Below are positions 31,145 through 38,723 of a stretch of DNA of 64,000 nucleotides, in pieces (positions within the stretch are counted from its first letter, which is position 1; each line of letters opens with the position of its first letter). Origin of the DNA: Micromonospora citrea (GTDB lineage: Bacteria > Actinomycetota > Actinomycetes > Mycobacteriales > Micromonosporaceae). The DNA lies in contig NZ_FMHZ01000002.1 of the NCBI RefSeq assembly GCF_900090315.1, positions 3,752,501 to 3,816,500 on the forward strand. Direction: 5' to 3'. The translations under genes and the position numbers were made by a program. The notes beneath the pieces are model-generated. The model made no database searches. It was not told where the DNA came from and saw only the letters and a list, made by a program, of their open reading frames with translations.

Positions 31145-31158
31145 AGAGAGCGCTCTCT
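31145..31158. promoter_or_regulatory. LacI-family operator-like palindrome upstream of the glucanase
   Basis: Perfect 14-bp palindrome AGAGAGCGCTCTCT, 75 bp before the glucanase start. Its core GAGCGCTC matches the style of actinomycete LacI-type operators such as the CebR box TGGGAGCGCTCCCA that controls cellulose use. The regulator gene is not in the window. Confidence 0.65.
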
Positions 31159-31299
31159 TGCCGCCGGACGCTAGCCCAGCGGCGAGACTTCCGTCAATGT
31201 TTCCGGGCGGTGAACCGCTGATGCCGACAATCGTCGCGCCCGGCCCGGCCCTCGGGCGGCCCTCAGACAAGCTCCGGTCACCGCCCGCCTCCGGGCCGG

Positions 31300-31428
31300 G
31301 TCAGCCCGCCTTCGCCGGGCCATCGGGCCGGGTGAGTTCGCCGTCGCCAGGGCCTTCGGGCCGGGTCAGCCCGTCGTCGCCGGGCCTCCAGGTCGGGTCA
31401 GCCCGTCGTCGCCGGGGCCTTCGGGCAG
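31300..31428. repeat. Four tandem copies of a 32-33 bp repeat
   Basis: Copies start at 31300, 31332, 31365 and 31397, each opening with GTCAGCCCG or GTGAGTTCG and ending near GGGCCGG. Copies 3 and 4 are the closest pair. The last copy overlaps the 3' end of the M23 gene (stop at 31398). This tract fills the gap of about 330 bp between the glucanase promoter and the M23 gene. Confidence 0.85.
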
Positions 31429-32147
31429 CCGTGCCGGCGGTGCCAGGCCGACACCTCGGCGGCCGGCTCGCGGTTGCCCTTGCGCCGCCACGAGTTCAGG
31501 TAGGGCGCCGGCCAGACCACGCCCCGCCGGATCCACCACCCGTCCCGGCCGGTGCACGGCGGGGAGATGCCGAAGTGCAGGTGGCAGACGTTGTTGGCGT
31601 TGCCCGTCCGGCCGACCGCGCCGAGCCGCTGCCCGGCGCGCACCCGCACCCCGGCGTCGATCCCGTCGGCGATCCGGCTCAGGTGCGAGCCGTAGTAGCG
31701 CACCCCGTCGTCGCCGAGCAGCGAGACCGACAGCCCGCCGTTGTGCGGCCCCCGCGGCCCGCGCCGGTCGAACCGGTCCACCCGGCTGACCTCCAGGATC
31801 ACGCCGTCGGTCACCGCCACCACCGGCTCGCCGCAGTCGGCGAAGATGTCCGTCCCCGGGTAGGCCGAGTGGGTCGGGTGGTAGGCGACGTCGGCCGCGC
31901 GTACCGGGAAGACGTGCGGCAGCCCGGCGCGGGTCGGCGCCGCCGACGGGCCGGTCGGGGCGACGGGGGTCGGGGCAGCGGGCGGCGGCGTCGGCTGCGC
32001 CGCCGTGGCCGGCAGGCTCGGCCGGGGAGTGCCGGGCGCCGTTCCGGGCCGGCTCGTCGCGCAACCGGCGGCCAGCGCCGGCACGAGCAGCAGCAGGACC
32101 GGGTACGCCGGACGCGCGCGGCGGCGTCCGATCGTCGGCGAGGGCAT
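31398..32147 (-). CDS. M23-family metallopeptidase-like lipoprotein
   Basis: 249 residues from the ATG at 32147. The signal peptide ends in a lipobox LAAGC near residue 28, so the mature protein should be lipid-anchored. A Pro/Thr/Ala linker follows, then an M23 (LytM/peptidase M23) domain with the H...GTDIFADCGEPVVAV metal-site region near residue 85 and the HLHFG motif near 190. M23 enzymes cut peptidoglycan cross-bridges; some family members only bind. The protein has a long C-terminal tail (HRRHGCPKAPATTG) that runs into a tandem repeat. Confidence 0.85.
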   Translation of the reverse strand: MPSPTIGRRRARPAYPVLLLLVPALAAGCATSRPGTAPGTPRPSLPATAAQPTPPPAAPTPVAPTGPSAAPTRAGLPHVFPVRAADVAYHPTHSAYPGTDIFADCGEPVVAVTDGVILEVSRVDRFDRRGPRGPHNGGLSVSLLGDDGVRYYGSHLSRIADGIDAGVRVRAGQRLGAVGRTGNANNVCHLHFGISPPCTGRDGWWIRRGVVWPAPYLNSWRRKGNREPAAEVSAWHRRHGCPKAPATTG

Positions 32148-32206
32148 CCGGACATCCTGACAGAGTCGGTACGGTGGGACGAGGTCCACGGCGGAGGGAG
32201 GGGTCG

Positions 32207-32593
32207 GTGACGACCGGACGGTACGCCTACCCGCCGGAACCGGACTTCCGCCCGGCGCCGCGCGCCCCCTCGGGGCTCTTCCCGGCCGGGCCGCCGTCGC
32301 GACCCACCTACCGCGAGCCGCACCCGGTCACCGGCGCGGGCGTCGCCGCGGGCGGCGGTGCGGCCACCGCCTGGCTCGTCCTGTTCGGCCTGCTGGGCCG
32401 CAGCGTGCCCGAGTACGCCTGGTGGACGCTGCTGGCCGGCGCGCTGGCCTGGCTGGTCGCGCTGCTGCTGGTGCGGGCCGGCGATCGGGGGGTGGCCACG
32501 GGCATCGCCATCGTCACCGCCGGCGGGTGGAGCATCGCCGCCGCCGTCGTGGCGGTCCGCTGGGCGTCGAGCGGAGACTGGCCGCTCTGGTAG
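32207..32593 (+). CDS. Small three-helix membrane protein, unknown function
   Basis: 128 residues from the GTG at 32207, which follows GGAGGGAGGGG. The first 45 residues are Pro/Arg-rich and probably cytoplasmic. Three hydrophobic helices follow (about 46-65, 73-90 and 98-118), with a short tail ending DWPLW. I do not recognise a named family. It is divergent from the M23 lipoprotein gene, with only 59 bp between the starts, so the two may share promoter control. Confidence 0.7.
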   Translation: MTTGRYAYPPEPDFRPAPRAPSGLFPAGPPSRPTYREPHPVTGAGVAAGGGAATAWLVLFGLLGRSVPEYAWWTLLAGALAWLVALLLVRAGDRGVATGIAIVTAGGWSIAAAVVAVRWASSGDWPLW

Positions 32594-32696
32594 CTCTCGA
32601 CGCCGACGTCCGGTTCGCGGCTGCGCTGCGTCGCGGGCCGGCTGCGCAGCGAATCCCGTCTTGACGTGGCCGCTCGGACTCGGCACCCTCGGCGGT

Positions 32697-32864
32697 ATGG
32701 CCTGGACCACTCCGCGGCTCGACCCCGAGCGCAGCCGTCGTCGCCAGCAGCTCCTCGCCGAGTTGGCGGGCGCCCGGGCGGTACGCCAGCGCGAGCGGCC
32801 GCAGCGGGTGCGCAGCGAGCGGCTGCGGGAGCTGATCGCCACCCGTCGCCGCATCGCCGGCTGA
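32697..32864 (+). CDS. Short basic protein, unknown function
   Basis: 55 residues from the ATG at 32697 (MAWTTPRLDPERSRRRQQ), ending RRRIAG. It is very rich in Arg, Gln and Glu and would form one or two amphipathic helices. No ribosome site is striking upstream. It lies alone between the membrane protein gene and the tRNA deaminase pair. It looks like a real small gene because its codon third positions are GC-rich, but the evidence is thin. Confidence 0.45.
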   Translation: MAWTTPRLDPERSRRRQQLLAELAGARAVRQRERPQRVRSERLRELIATRRRIAG

Positions 32865-32977
32865 CGAGTTTCCCCAGGATTGGTCGGCCCTTCGGGGCGT
32901 TGACCGGTCGCCTGCCGACCCGACCGGCTAACGTGCACGCGTAACGGGTCGGGGTGCCGAGGCTTTTTGGGGGGACC

Positions 32978-33505
32978 GTGTCGTACTTCGCTGCGGCGGT
33001 CGTGCGTGACGACAGTGGTTGGACCGCCGCCGAGGTGAACCTGCGGGGTGTCACCGACGTTGACGACGTCGCCGACCGGCTGCGCGACGTCGACTCCGAC
33101 GCCGACCTGTCGCTGCTCTTCGTCGAGGCGGACGACGCCTACCTGGTGATCCTGCGTCTGGACGAGGGCGAGGACCTGCGGGTCTTCGGCTCCGACTCCG
33201 CGTACGCGGAGGAGTCCCGGCTGGGCGCGCTGCTGGTCGGGGACCTGAAGACCTCGGTGACCGGGCTCGACGACACCGACGAGCCGCGCCCGGCCGCCTC
33301 CGGCGACGAGGAGACCGAGCAGCCCGCGGTCGACCCCGAGGCCGACCCGGTCGGCGACGCCGACATCCTGGCAGACCTGGGCATCTCCGCGCAGAAGCTG
33401 CTCAACCTCTGCGCGCACGAGGGCATGATGCCCGCCGACGTCACCGCCGAGGTGTGCCAGGTGCTCGGCTGCGCCGACGAGGTCGAGGAGCTGCGTGAGG
33501 TCTGA
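32978..33505 (+). CDS. tRNA adenosine deaminase-associated protein
   Basis: 175 residues from the GTG at 32978, preceded by a GGGGGGACC stretch; an ATG is absent at this position, and the longer frame start at 32954 adds eight unlikely residues. It is acidic and carries the family opening SYFAAAVVRDDSGW. The C-terminal half has ADILADLGISAQKLLNLCAH and a helix ending CADEVEELREV. Proteins of this family are encoded immediately before TadA in many actinobacteria, and the stop here overlaps the tadA frame by 11 bases. They probably bind the deaminase, but the role is not established. Confidence 0.85.
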   Translation: MSYFAAAVVRDDSGWTAAEVNLRGVTDVDDVADRLRDVDSDADLSLLFVEADDAYLVILRLDEGEDLRVFGSDSAYAEESRLGALLVGDLKTSVTGLDDTDEPRPAASGDEETEQPAVDPEADPVGDADILADLGISAQKLLNLCAHEGMMPADVTAEVCQVLGCADEVEELREV

Positions 33506-34166
33506 CGGGCCCGGGTCCGTGGGGCCGGGACGCGTGGGGCCGGGACGCGCGGGGGCAGGCGGCGGCGAGCCGGCCGACGCCACCGATCCGGCCCTGGGGA
33601 CCGTACGGCCGGGGCAGCCGACCCCGGGTTCGCCCGGCCGGGTCGGGCCCGGCGCGCGGGAAGGGCTGGCCGACCCGGACGGCGCCGGCCGGCGGCAGCG
33701 GCACGAGGTCTGGATGCGCCGGGCGCTGGAGGTCGCCGTCACCGGTCCCGCCTCCGCCGGCCCGGGCGACGACGAGGGCGGGCCCGACGACATCCCGGTC
33801 GGCGCCGTGCTCTACGGGCCGGACGGCGCCGAGCTGGCGATCGGGCGCAACGAGCGGGAGCTGACCGGCGACCCCACGGCGCACGCCGAGGTGCTGGCGT
33901 TGCGCCGGGCCGCCGAGCGGCTGGGCCGCTGGCGGCTCGACGGCTGCACGCTGGTCGTCACCCTCGAACCCTGCACGATGTGCGCGGGCGCGCTGGTGCT
34001 GGCCCGCGTGTCCACTGTGGTCTTCGGCGCCTGGGAGCCGAAGACGGGGGCGGCCGGATCGCTCTGGGACGTGCTGCGCGACCGCCGGCTCAACCACCGG
34101 CCGGAGGTCTACGGCGGCGTGCTGGAGCCGGAGAGCGCCGCGGTGCTGCGCGCCTTCTTCCGCTGA
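33495..34166 (+). CDS. tadA: tRNA adenosine(34) deaminase TadA
   Basis: 223 residues if the GTG at 33495 is used, overlapping the previous stop. The first 73 residues are a Gly/Pro-rich extension absent from ordinary TadA, so an internal ATG at 33714 (MRRALEVAV) may be the real start. The zinc-binding and catalytic motifs are intact: HAEV near residue 129 and PCTMC near 159, with the proton-shuttling Glu in HAE. TadA converts A34 to inosine in tRNA-Arg(ACG), which widens codon reading. Transcribed with its associated-protein gene. Confidence 0.9.
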   Translation: MRSDGPGSVGPGRVGPGRAGAGGGEPADATDPALGTVRPGQPTPGSPGRVGPGAREGLADPDGAGRRQRHEVWMRRALEVAVTGPASAGPGDDEGGPDDIPVGAVLYGPDGAELAIGRNERELTGDPTAHAEVLALRRAAERLGRWRLDGCTLVVTLEPCTMCAGALVLARVSTVVFGAWEPKTGAAGSLWDVLRDRRLNHRPEVYGGVLEPESAAVLRAFFR

Positions 34167-34213
34167 CCCGCCGCCTCTGCCCGGCGGGGCGGGACGCGGT
34201 TCGGCTCCCTCGC

Positions 34214-34681
34214 TCAGGCCGGGGCCGGGGCGGGGCGAAGCAGGGTCGCGGCGACCGCGCGGGCGGCCTCGGTCCACGGGGTGGGTCGCCGGGTCGCCGG
34301 GTCGAGCCGGACGATCGCCCGCCGGCCCTCGGCGTAGACGGTGCCGCCGTCGGTCGAGCGGAACCGGTAGGCGTACTCGGCGCTGCTGGTGCCGAAGTGT
34401 TCGAGCCAGAAGTGCACGGCCACGGGCCCCGTGCCGGTGATCGGGGCGCGGTAGGTGATGCTGAACTCGCGTACGGCGTGGAACGCGTCGGGGGCGATCT
34501 GCCGCCCGCCCGAGAAGGAGATGCCCCGCTCCGCCCAGTACGGGGTCAGCGCCCGCTCCAGCAGCACCGCGTAACGCGCGTTGTGCAGGAGGCCGAGGGC
34601 GTCGAGGTCGTCGAAGTGCACCGTGACGTGCTCCACGTGACCGAACTCGACGGCCGGCTGTTCGATGATGGCGTGGCTCAT
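34214..34681 (-). CDS. Acyl-CoA thioesterase, hot-dog fold (4HBT)
   Basis: 155 residues from the ATG at 34681. The opening EHVTVHFDDLDALGLLHNARYAVLLERAL is the 4HBT pattern, with Asp (DALGLLHN) in the catalytic position near residue 26. FSITYRAPITG and VYAEGRRAIVRLD form the central strands. It should hydrolyse an acyl-CoA or related thioester in the cytoplasm. The start overlaps the stop of the upstream TetR gene by four bases, so the regulator and enzyme form one unit that is probably autoregulated. Confidence 0.85.
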   Translation of the reverse strand: MSHAIIEQPAVEFGHVEHVTVHFDDLDALGLLHNARYAVLLERALTPYWAERGISFSGGRQIAPDAFHAVREFSITYRAPITGTGPVAVHFWLEHFGTSSAEYAYRFRSTDGGTVYAEGRRAIVRLDPATRRPTPWTEAARAVAATLLRPAPAPA

Positions 34682-35316
34682 GGGTGGCCTTCCGTTAGCA
34701 GGGTCGGATCGGGGCACAGCGCCCGCAGGCGGTTCAGCAGGCCCTGGCGGGCGTGCCGGTAGGTGGTGTCGGGGTCCAGCAGCCGGGAGCGCATCGCGGC
34801 GGCGATCCCGAGCGCGTCGATCTCGTACGCCAGCTCGGCGACGTCGGTGTCGGCGGGCAGTTCGCCGGCGTCGACGGCCTCCCGGACGAGCCGTTCGAGG
34901 AACGCGGTCCAGCGGCCGAACACCTCGGCGAGCCGGTCCCGGACCGGGCCGGGTCGGGCGTTGTACTCGAAGTCGGTGCTGGCGAAGAAGCAGCCGCCGG
35001 GGAGCACCCGGGCGGCGTAGAAGTCGATCCGGGCCCGGTGCAGCGCCCAGAGCCGCCGCACGCCCACAGGCGCGCGCAGGGCCGGCGCGACGATCAGCTC
35101 CTGCCACTGCTCGACCGCCCGGTCGACGGTGGCGAGTTGGAGTGCCTCCTTGGAGCGCCAGTGCGCGAAGAGGCCGGACTTGCTGACCCCGAGCGAGTCG
35201 GCGAGCTGGGCGAGGGAGAGCCCGTGCAGGCCGACCTCGGTGGCCAGCACCACCGCGGCGTCGAGCGCGGCGGCGCGGGTGCGGTCTCCGCGCGCCAGGC
35301 GTCCGTCGACTGTCAT
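34678..35316 (-). CDS. TetR family transcriptional regulator
   Basis: 212 residues from the ATG at 35316. The N-terminal helix-turn-helix includes LSLAQLADSLGVSKSGLFAHW (about residues 33-53), typical of TetR repressors; the C-terminal ligand domain is of the TetR_C type. It is followed by the thioesterase gene with a 4-base overlap. A 12-bp palindrome ACGACCGGTCGT lies 24 bp upstream of its start and is the probable self-operator. The ligand is likely an acyl compound, given the thioesterase partner (inference). Confidence 0.88.
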   Translation of the reverse strand: MTVDGRLARGDRTRAAALDAAVVLATEVGLHGLSLAQLADSLGVSKSGLFAHWRSKEALQLATVDRAVEQWQELIVAPALRAPVGVRRLWALHRARIDFYAARVLPGGCFFASTDFEYNARPGPVRDRLAEVFGRWTAFLERLVREAVDAGELPADTDVAELAYEIDALGIAAAMRSRLLDPDTTYRHARQGLLNRLRALCPDPTLLTEGHP

Positions 35317-35339
35317 GGGGAGGAGACTAATGAATGTGC

Positions 35340-35351
35340 ACGACCGGTCGT
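35340..35351. promoter_or_regulatory. TetR operator-like palindrome
   Basis: ACGACCGGTCGT, a perfect 12-bp palindrome in the promoter region of the TetR/thioesterase unit. It is close to a TAGTTTT AT-rich stretch that may contain promoter elements. Many TetR-family operators share this CGACCGGTCG core. Confidence 0.6.
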
Positions 35352-35420
35352 ATAGTTTTTCCGCGTGACGGTGGTCACCCGTCCCGCGCCGAGGGCCCGG
35401 GCGGAAGCACGCCGAGACGA

Positions 35421-35459
35421 CGCCGCCCCGCCGAACCGGAGCGGCTCGGCGGGGCGGCG
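35421..35459 (-). terminator. Terminator of deoD
   Basis: A 14-bp stem CGCCGCCCCGCCGA (35421-35434 against 35446-35459) with a small extra CCG/CGG stem in the loop, 16 bases past the stop of the minus-strand deoD gene. Confidence 0.82.
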
Positions 35460-35474
35460 GGAGACGCCGGAGGG

Positions 35475-36182
35475 TCAGGCGACGATCGTGTCCAGGGCGA
35501 TCTCGACCATCTGGCTGAAGGTCTGCTCGCGCTCCTCGGAGGTGGTCTTCTCGCCGGTCTTGATGTGGTCGCTGACGGTCAGCACGGTCAGCGCGCGGGC
35601 CTTGAACCGGGCGGCGATCGTGTAGAGCGCCGCCGACTCCATCTCCACCGCCAGCACGCCGTAGTCGGCGAGCGTGTCGTAGAGGTCCGGGCGGTCGGTG
35701 TAGAAGGCGTCCGCCGCCAGGATCGGCCCGACCCGCATGCTGATCCCGCGCCGCTCGGCCACGTCGACCGACGTACGCAGCAGCCCGAAGTCCGCGACCG
35801 GGGCGTAGTCGATCAGCCCGTCGAAGCGCATCCGGTTCATGTTCGAGTCGGTGGACGAGCCGATCGCCGCGATCACGTCGCGCAGCCGCAGGTCCTCCGA
35901 GAGGGCGCCGCAGGAGCCGACCCGGATCAGCGTCTTCACGCCGTACTCGTTGACCAGCTCGTGGGCGTAGATGGAGGCGGAGGGCATGCCCATGCCGGAG
36001 CCCTGGACGGAGACCTCGACGCCGTTCCAGCGGCCGGTGAAGCCCAGCATGCCCCGGACGGTCGAGTAGCAGGTGGCGCCCTCGAGGTAGGTCTCCGCGA
36101 TCCACTTGGCCCGCAGCGGGTCGCCCGGCATCAGGACCCGCTCGGCGATCTCTCCCGGCTTCGCGCCGATGTGCGTACTCAT
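35475..36182 (-). CDS. deoD: Purine-nucleoside phosphorylase DeoD-type
   Basis: 235 residues from the ATG at 36182 ([17 protein letters not shown]). It has the family phosphate and base-binding stretches: [41 protein letters not shown] and [16 protein letters not shown], with SDHIKTGE near the end. The size is that of hexameric DeoD enzymes. It reversibly splits purine (deoxy)ribonucleosides with phosphate in nucleoside salvage. The gene stands alone, with its promoter in the short gap before tRNA-Ser. Confidence 0.95.
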   Translation of the reverse strand: MSTHIGAKPGEIAERVLMPGDPLRAKWIAETYLEGATCYSTVRGMLGFTGRWNGVEVSVQGSGMGMPSASIYAHELVNEYGVKTLIRVGSCGALSEDLRLRDVIAAIGSSTDSNMNRMRFDGLIDYAPVADFGLLRTSVDVAERRGISMRVGPILAADAFYTDRPDLYDTLADYGVLAVEMESAALYTIAARFKARALTVLTVSDHIKTGEKTTSEEREQTFSQMVEIALDTIVA

Positions 36183-36257
36183 GGCAAGGATCCTGCCAGG
36201 CCGCCCCCGGGGATGCCGGTTCGGCGTCGGAACCCGGCGTCCTGTACCCTCGTCGGC

Positions 36258-36344
36258 GGTGGCGTGTCCGAGTGGCCTAAGGAGCACGCCTCGAAAGCGT
36301 GTGAGGGTTTACGCCCTCCGCGGGTTCAAATCCCGCCGCCACCG
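36258..36344 (+). tRNA. serU: tRNA-Ser (anticodon CGA)
   Basis: Class II cloverleaf. The acceptor stem is GGTGGCG/CGCCACC with discriminator G, the anticodon loop CTCGAAA gives anticodon CGA, the long variable arm is GAGGGTTTACGCCCTC, and the T-arm contains GGGTTCAAATCCC. CCA is not encoded. Its 3' 60 nt form the attachment site of the integrative element that follows. Confidence 0.96.
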
Positions 36345-36348
36345 CTCG
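36289..36348 (+). repeat. attL: Left attachment repeat inside tRNA-Ser
   Basis: A 60-bp segment from the anticodon loop of tRNA-Ser through 4 bases past its 3' end is repeated perfectly, in direct orientation, at 41682-41741. Sequence identity ends sharply at both sides. This is the usual attB core of tyrosine-recombinase elements, which restore the tRNA on insertion. Confidence 0.93.
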
Positions 36349-36358
36349 CTGAACAGGC

Positions 36359-36397
36359 GGAACGCCCGGCGACTCTCCATGAGTCACCGGGCGTTTC
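36359..36397 (+). terminator. Hairpin after tRNA-Ser, supplied by the element
   Basis: Stem AACGCCCGG/CCGGGCGTT with an inner GACTC/GAGTC stem and a 5-nt loop, 15 bases beyond the tRNA. It lies inside the element, beyond the attachment repeat. The chromosomal counterpart after the right repeat (41752-41790) shares its outer stem but not its inner stem. Confidence 0.8.
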
Positions 36398-36431
36398 CCT
36401 GTCGTGGTCTCAGTTTCGGTCTCAATTGTCC

Positions 36432-37697
36432 TCACGACGCCTTGCTGAGCACCCCGGCCCCGCCGTCGTCCGGGTCGTGGTCAGCCGTCGGCGCGGGCTG
36501 CCAGAGCAGACCACCGACCCGCTTGGCCACGTCTCGTCGGACCTGTCCTGTGAGGTGCTGGTAGCGCCGGGCCATGCCGGAGTCCGACCACCCCATGATG
36601 CCCATCACGGCACGCTCGGCCACGCCGAGAATCAGCAGCACGGTTGCCGCCATGTGCCGGGCATCGTGCAGCCGCCCATCGCGCAGTCCGGCGCGGGTTA
36701 GCAGCCGCTTCCATTCGGTGTAGTCGGTGCGCGGGTTGACCGGGCCGCCGGTCGGCGTGGTGAACAGATAGCCGGTATCCGCCCAGAGCTGCGCGGCGGT
36801 CTCGCGCTCGGCGTCCTGTTCTTTCCGGTGCTGGCGTAGCAGGGCAACCAACGGATCCGGAAGGCCGATACTGCGCCGACCGGCCCGCGATTTCGTGTCG
36901 GCGGTTTCCGCGCGTAGTGGCTGCCGGTCCGGGCAGTGACCGCCAAACTTCCGGCCGCACGGTTTCGTGCAACCGTGCTTCCATTTGGGGCGCTGCCGGG
37001 CGCGGCGAACGGTGAGTATCCCGCCGTCGAGGTCCATGTCATCCCATTTCAGGCCCAACACTTCACCCTGCCGCAATCCGAGCGCCAGCGCGATTTCCCA
37101 TCGCGCACTGTTTCGGCGCTCGCTGGCGGCGAGCAATAGCCGCTGAACGTCCTCCACCGAATACGGTTCGACCTCTTCGTCTTCGAGGCGGGGAGCTTTC
37201 GCCAGACTGGCAGGATTGCGCACCAGGTGTTGCCGGCGCACCGCCTCGTTGAGTGCGGTCCGCAGCGTGCGGTGGGCCTGATGGGCGGTGGCGGGGGCGC
37301 TGCCGGCGGCCTGCATCTTGCGGGTCAGCTTCTCCACGTGCTCGGGTTGCAACTTCTCCAAGCGGTGCGCACCGAGTCCGGGAATCAGGTGCCGGTACAC
37401 GGCGACCCGGTAGCCGGCGATCGTGTTGTCACGAACGGCCGGCGCGGCGATGTTCTCCACCCAGTGCGTCAGCCATGTCTTGACCGTCCATGACTGTCCC
37501 GCCTTGCGGACGGTGCCCTTGTCGCGGTCGCGCTCCAAATCGCGCACCTTGCGAGTGACGATGGCCTCGGTCTTGCCCCGAACGTGGCGGCGGTCGGGAC
37601 TGCCGTCGTCCTTAATGCCGACCGTCACGCGGCCGTGCCAGTAGCCGTCGCTGCCCTGATAGATGCTCGATGCGCCGTTGGGCTTGCGTTTTCCCAT
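36432..37697 (-). CDS. int: Tyrosine-type site-specific integrase
   Basis: 421 residues, ATG at 37697. It starts MGKRKPNGASSIYQGSDGYW, an AP2-like arm DNA-binding region, followed by a SAM-like core-binding domain (about 70-150). The catalytic domain (about 165-400) has the first Arg in ALGLRQGEVLGLKW, the H-x-x-R box in HDARHMAATVLLILG, and the nucleophile Tyr in MARRYQHLTGQVRRDV. The gene reads toward the adjacent attachment repeat, as in many actinomycete elements. The excisionase remnant lies 16 bases upstream. It should catalyse insertion into tRNA-Ser(CGA). Confidence 0.93.
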   Translation of the reverse strand: MGKRKPNGASSIYQGSDGYWHGRVTVGIKDDGSPDRRHVRGKTEAIVTRKVRDLERDRDKGTVRKAGQSWTVKTWLTHWVENIAAPAVRDNTIAGYRVAVYRHLIPGLGAHRLEKLQPEHVEKLTRKMQAAGSAPATAHQAHRTLRTALNEAVRRQHLVRNPASLAKAPRLEDEEVEPYSVEDVQRLLLAASERRNSARWEIALALGLRQGEVLGLKWDDMDLDGGILTVRRARQRPKWKHGCTKPCGRKFGGHCPDRQPLRAETADTKSRAGRRSIGLPDPLVALLRQHRKEQDAERETAAQLWADTGYLFTTPTGGPVNPRTDYTEWKRLLTRAGLRDGRLHDARHMAATVLLILGVAERAVMGIMGWSDSGMARRYQHLTGQVRRDVAKRVGGLLWQPAPTADHDPDDGGAGVLSKAS

Positions 37698-37713
37698 AAG
37701 TTCCCCGTCTCTT

Positions 37714-37868
37714 TCAGGCAGCGTTTTCTAGCGCGGTCTCTTCGGTGAGTAGGTTCTGCACGTACTCGTCAAGGCAGAAGGCCGGAACGCGCCGGAGACG
37801 GCCGATCGTGACCGTGCGGATCTGACCGGTCTTGACGAGCGCGTACATCGTGGTGCGGCCGATGCCGG
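37714..37868 (-). pseudogene. xis: Excisionase (MerR-like HTH), N-terminus deleted
   Basis: The minus strand reads PPGIGRTTMYALVKTGQIRT, continuing through VTIGRLRRVP and ending ENAA before a stop at 37714. This is the body of an excisionase-family helix-turn-helix protein. The start and first helix (about 15-18 residues, normally containing LLTVEEAA) are missing: at about 37868 the sequence changes abruptly to the HAD gene on the other strand. No alternative start in frame is convincing. The remaining 51 codons are intact, so a recent deletion or recombination is likely. Confidence 0.8.
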
Positions 37869-37871
37869 GCG

Positions 37872-38516
37872 GTGCTGCTCGACTTCGACGGCCCGGTGTG
37901 CAACATCTTCGCCAACTACCCGGCGCCGCAGGTCGCCGCCGAGTTGGTCGACGTGCTACGGCGGTGCGGCGTCGATGTGCCGCCGGAACTGGCCAGCGAG
38001 CCGGACCCGCTTGAGGTACTGCGCCGGGCCGCGGTGGTCGGAGACCGGCGGGTCACGGAGGCGGTAGAGGACGCCTTGTGTTCAGCCGAGTGTCGAGCTG
38101 TTAAGACTGCTGAGCCGACGCCTTTCGGTCGGGAGGTCATCGTGGCGGCGCGGCAGTCTGGGATGTCCGTAGCAGTGGTAAGTAACAACTCGGCTGGGGC
38201 TGTGAGTGCCTATCTAATGGCGCACCGGCTCGCCGCGCATGTCTCGCCGGTCATCGGCCGAAGTTATGCCGACCCGGATCGAATGAAACCCAGCCCTGAA
38301 CCCATCCTTCAAGCGGTGCGAGCCGTTGGTGAACCGGCCCACCGCTGCGTCCTAATAGGCGACTCGCCATCAGATATTGCGGGCTCCCTCGCCGCAGGCG
38401 TAAAGGTCATCGGCTATGCGAACAAAGCTGCCAAGGCGGATTCGCTGCGAGTAGCAGGGGCGGATGCTGTAGTTGACACCGTGCGAGAAATTGTCGACCG
38501 CCTATTGCTGGCATGA
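37872..38516 (+). CDS. HAD-family hydrolase, probably missing its first residues
   Basis: 214 residues from the GTG at 37872. The frame begins almost directly at HAD motif I (VLLDFDGPVCNIFANYP), so the few residues normally before it are lost at the junction with the excisionase. Motif II is VVSNNSAG near residue 105, the motif III lysine is in DPDRMKPSPEPI, and motif IV is LIGDSPSDIAGSLAAGV. It should be a phosphatase or phosphoglycolate-phosphatase-like enzyme of unknown substrate. A decayed second copy of its middle lies at 40540-40703. Whether the truncated gene is expressed is unclear. Confidence 0.8.
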   Translation: MLLDFDGPVCNIFANYPAPQVAAELVDVLRRCGVDVPPELASEPDPLEVLRRAAVVGDRRVTEAVEDALCSAECRAVKTAEPTPFGREVIVAARQSGMSVAVVSNNSAGAVSAYLMAHRLAAHVSPVIGRSYADPDRMKPSPEPILQAVRAVGEPAHRCVLIGDSPSDIAGSLAAGVKVIGYANKAAKADSLRVAGADAVVDTVREIVDRLLLA

Positions 38517-38723
38517 GAGGATCAATGAAGCATATGTAACCCAATTTTGCGGATTTACCTGATCTGTTCGTTTAGTATGCGGGTTCCGATTTGTGTAATC
38601 CTAGTGTCGTCAATGTGACACGCGGCGTGTCCGCCTGGCTTCGTCGACTTGAGGGAACGCCGAAACTGGAAACATTCGCTACAATAACACCACGCGAACC
38701 TCGTCTATGCGTGGGGGATGTGG

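Noticed and set aside
31366..32064. Alternative minus-strand frame within the M23 lipoprotein region
   Set aside because: Low-complexity frame overlapping the M23 gene, which has a lipobox and HLHFG motif.
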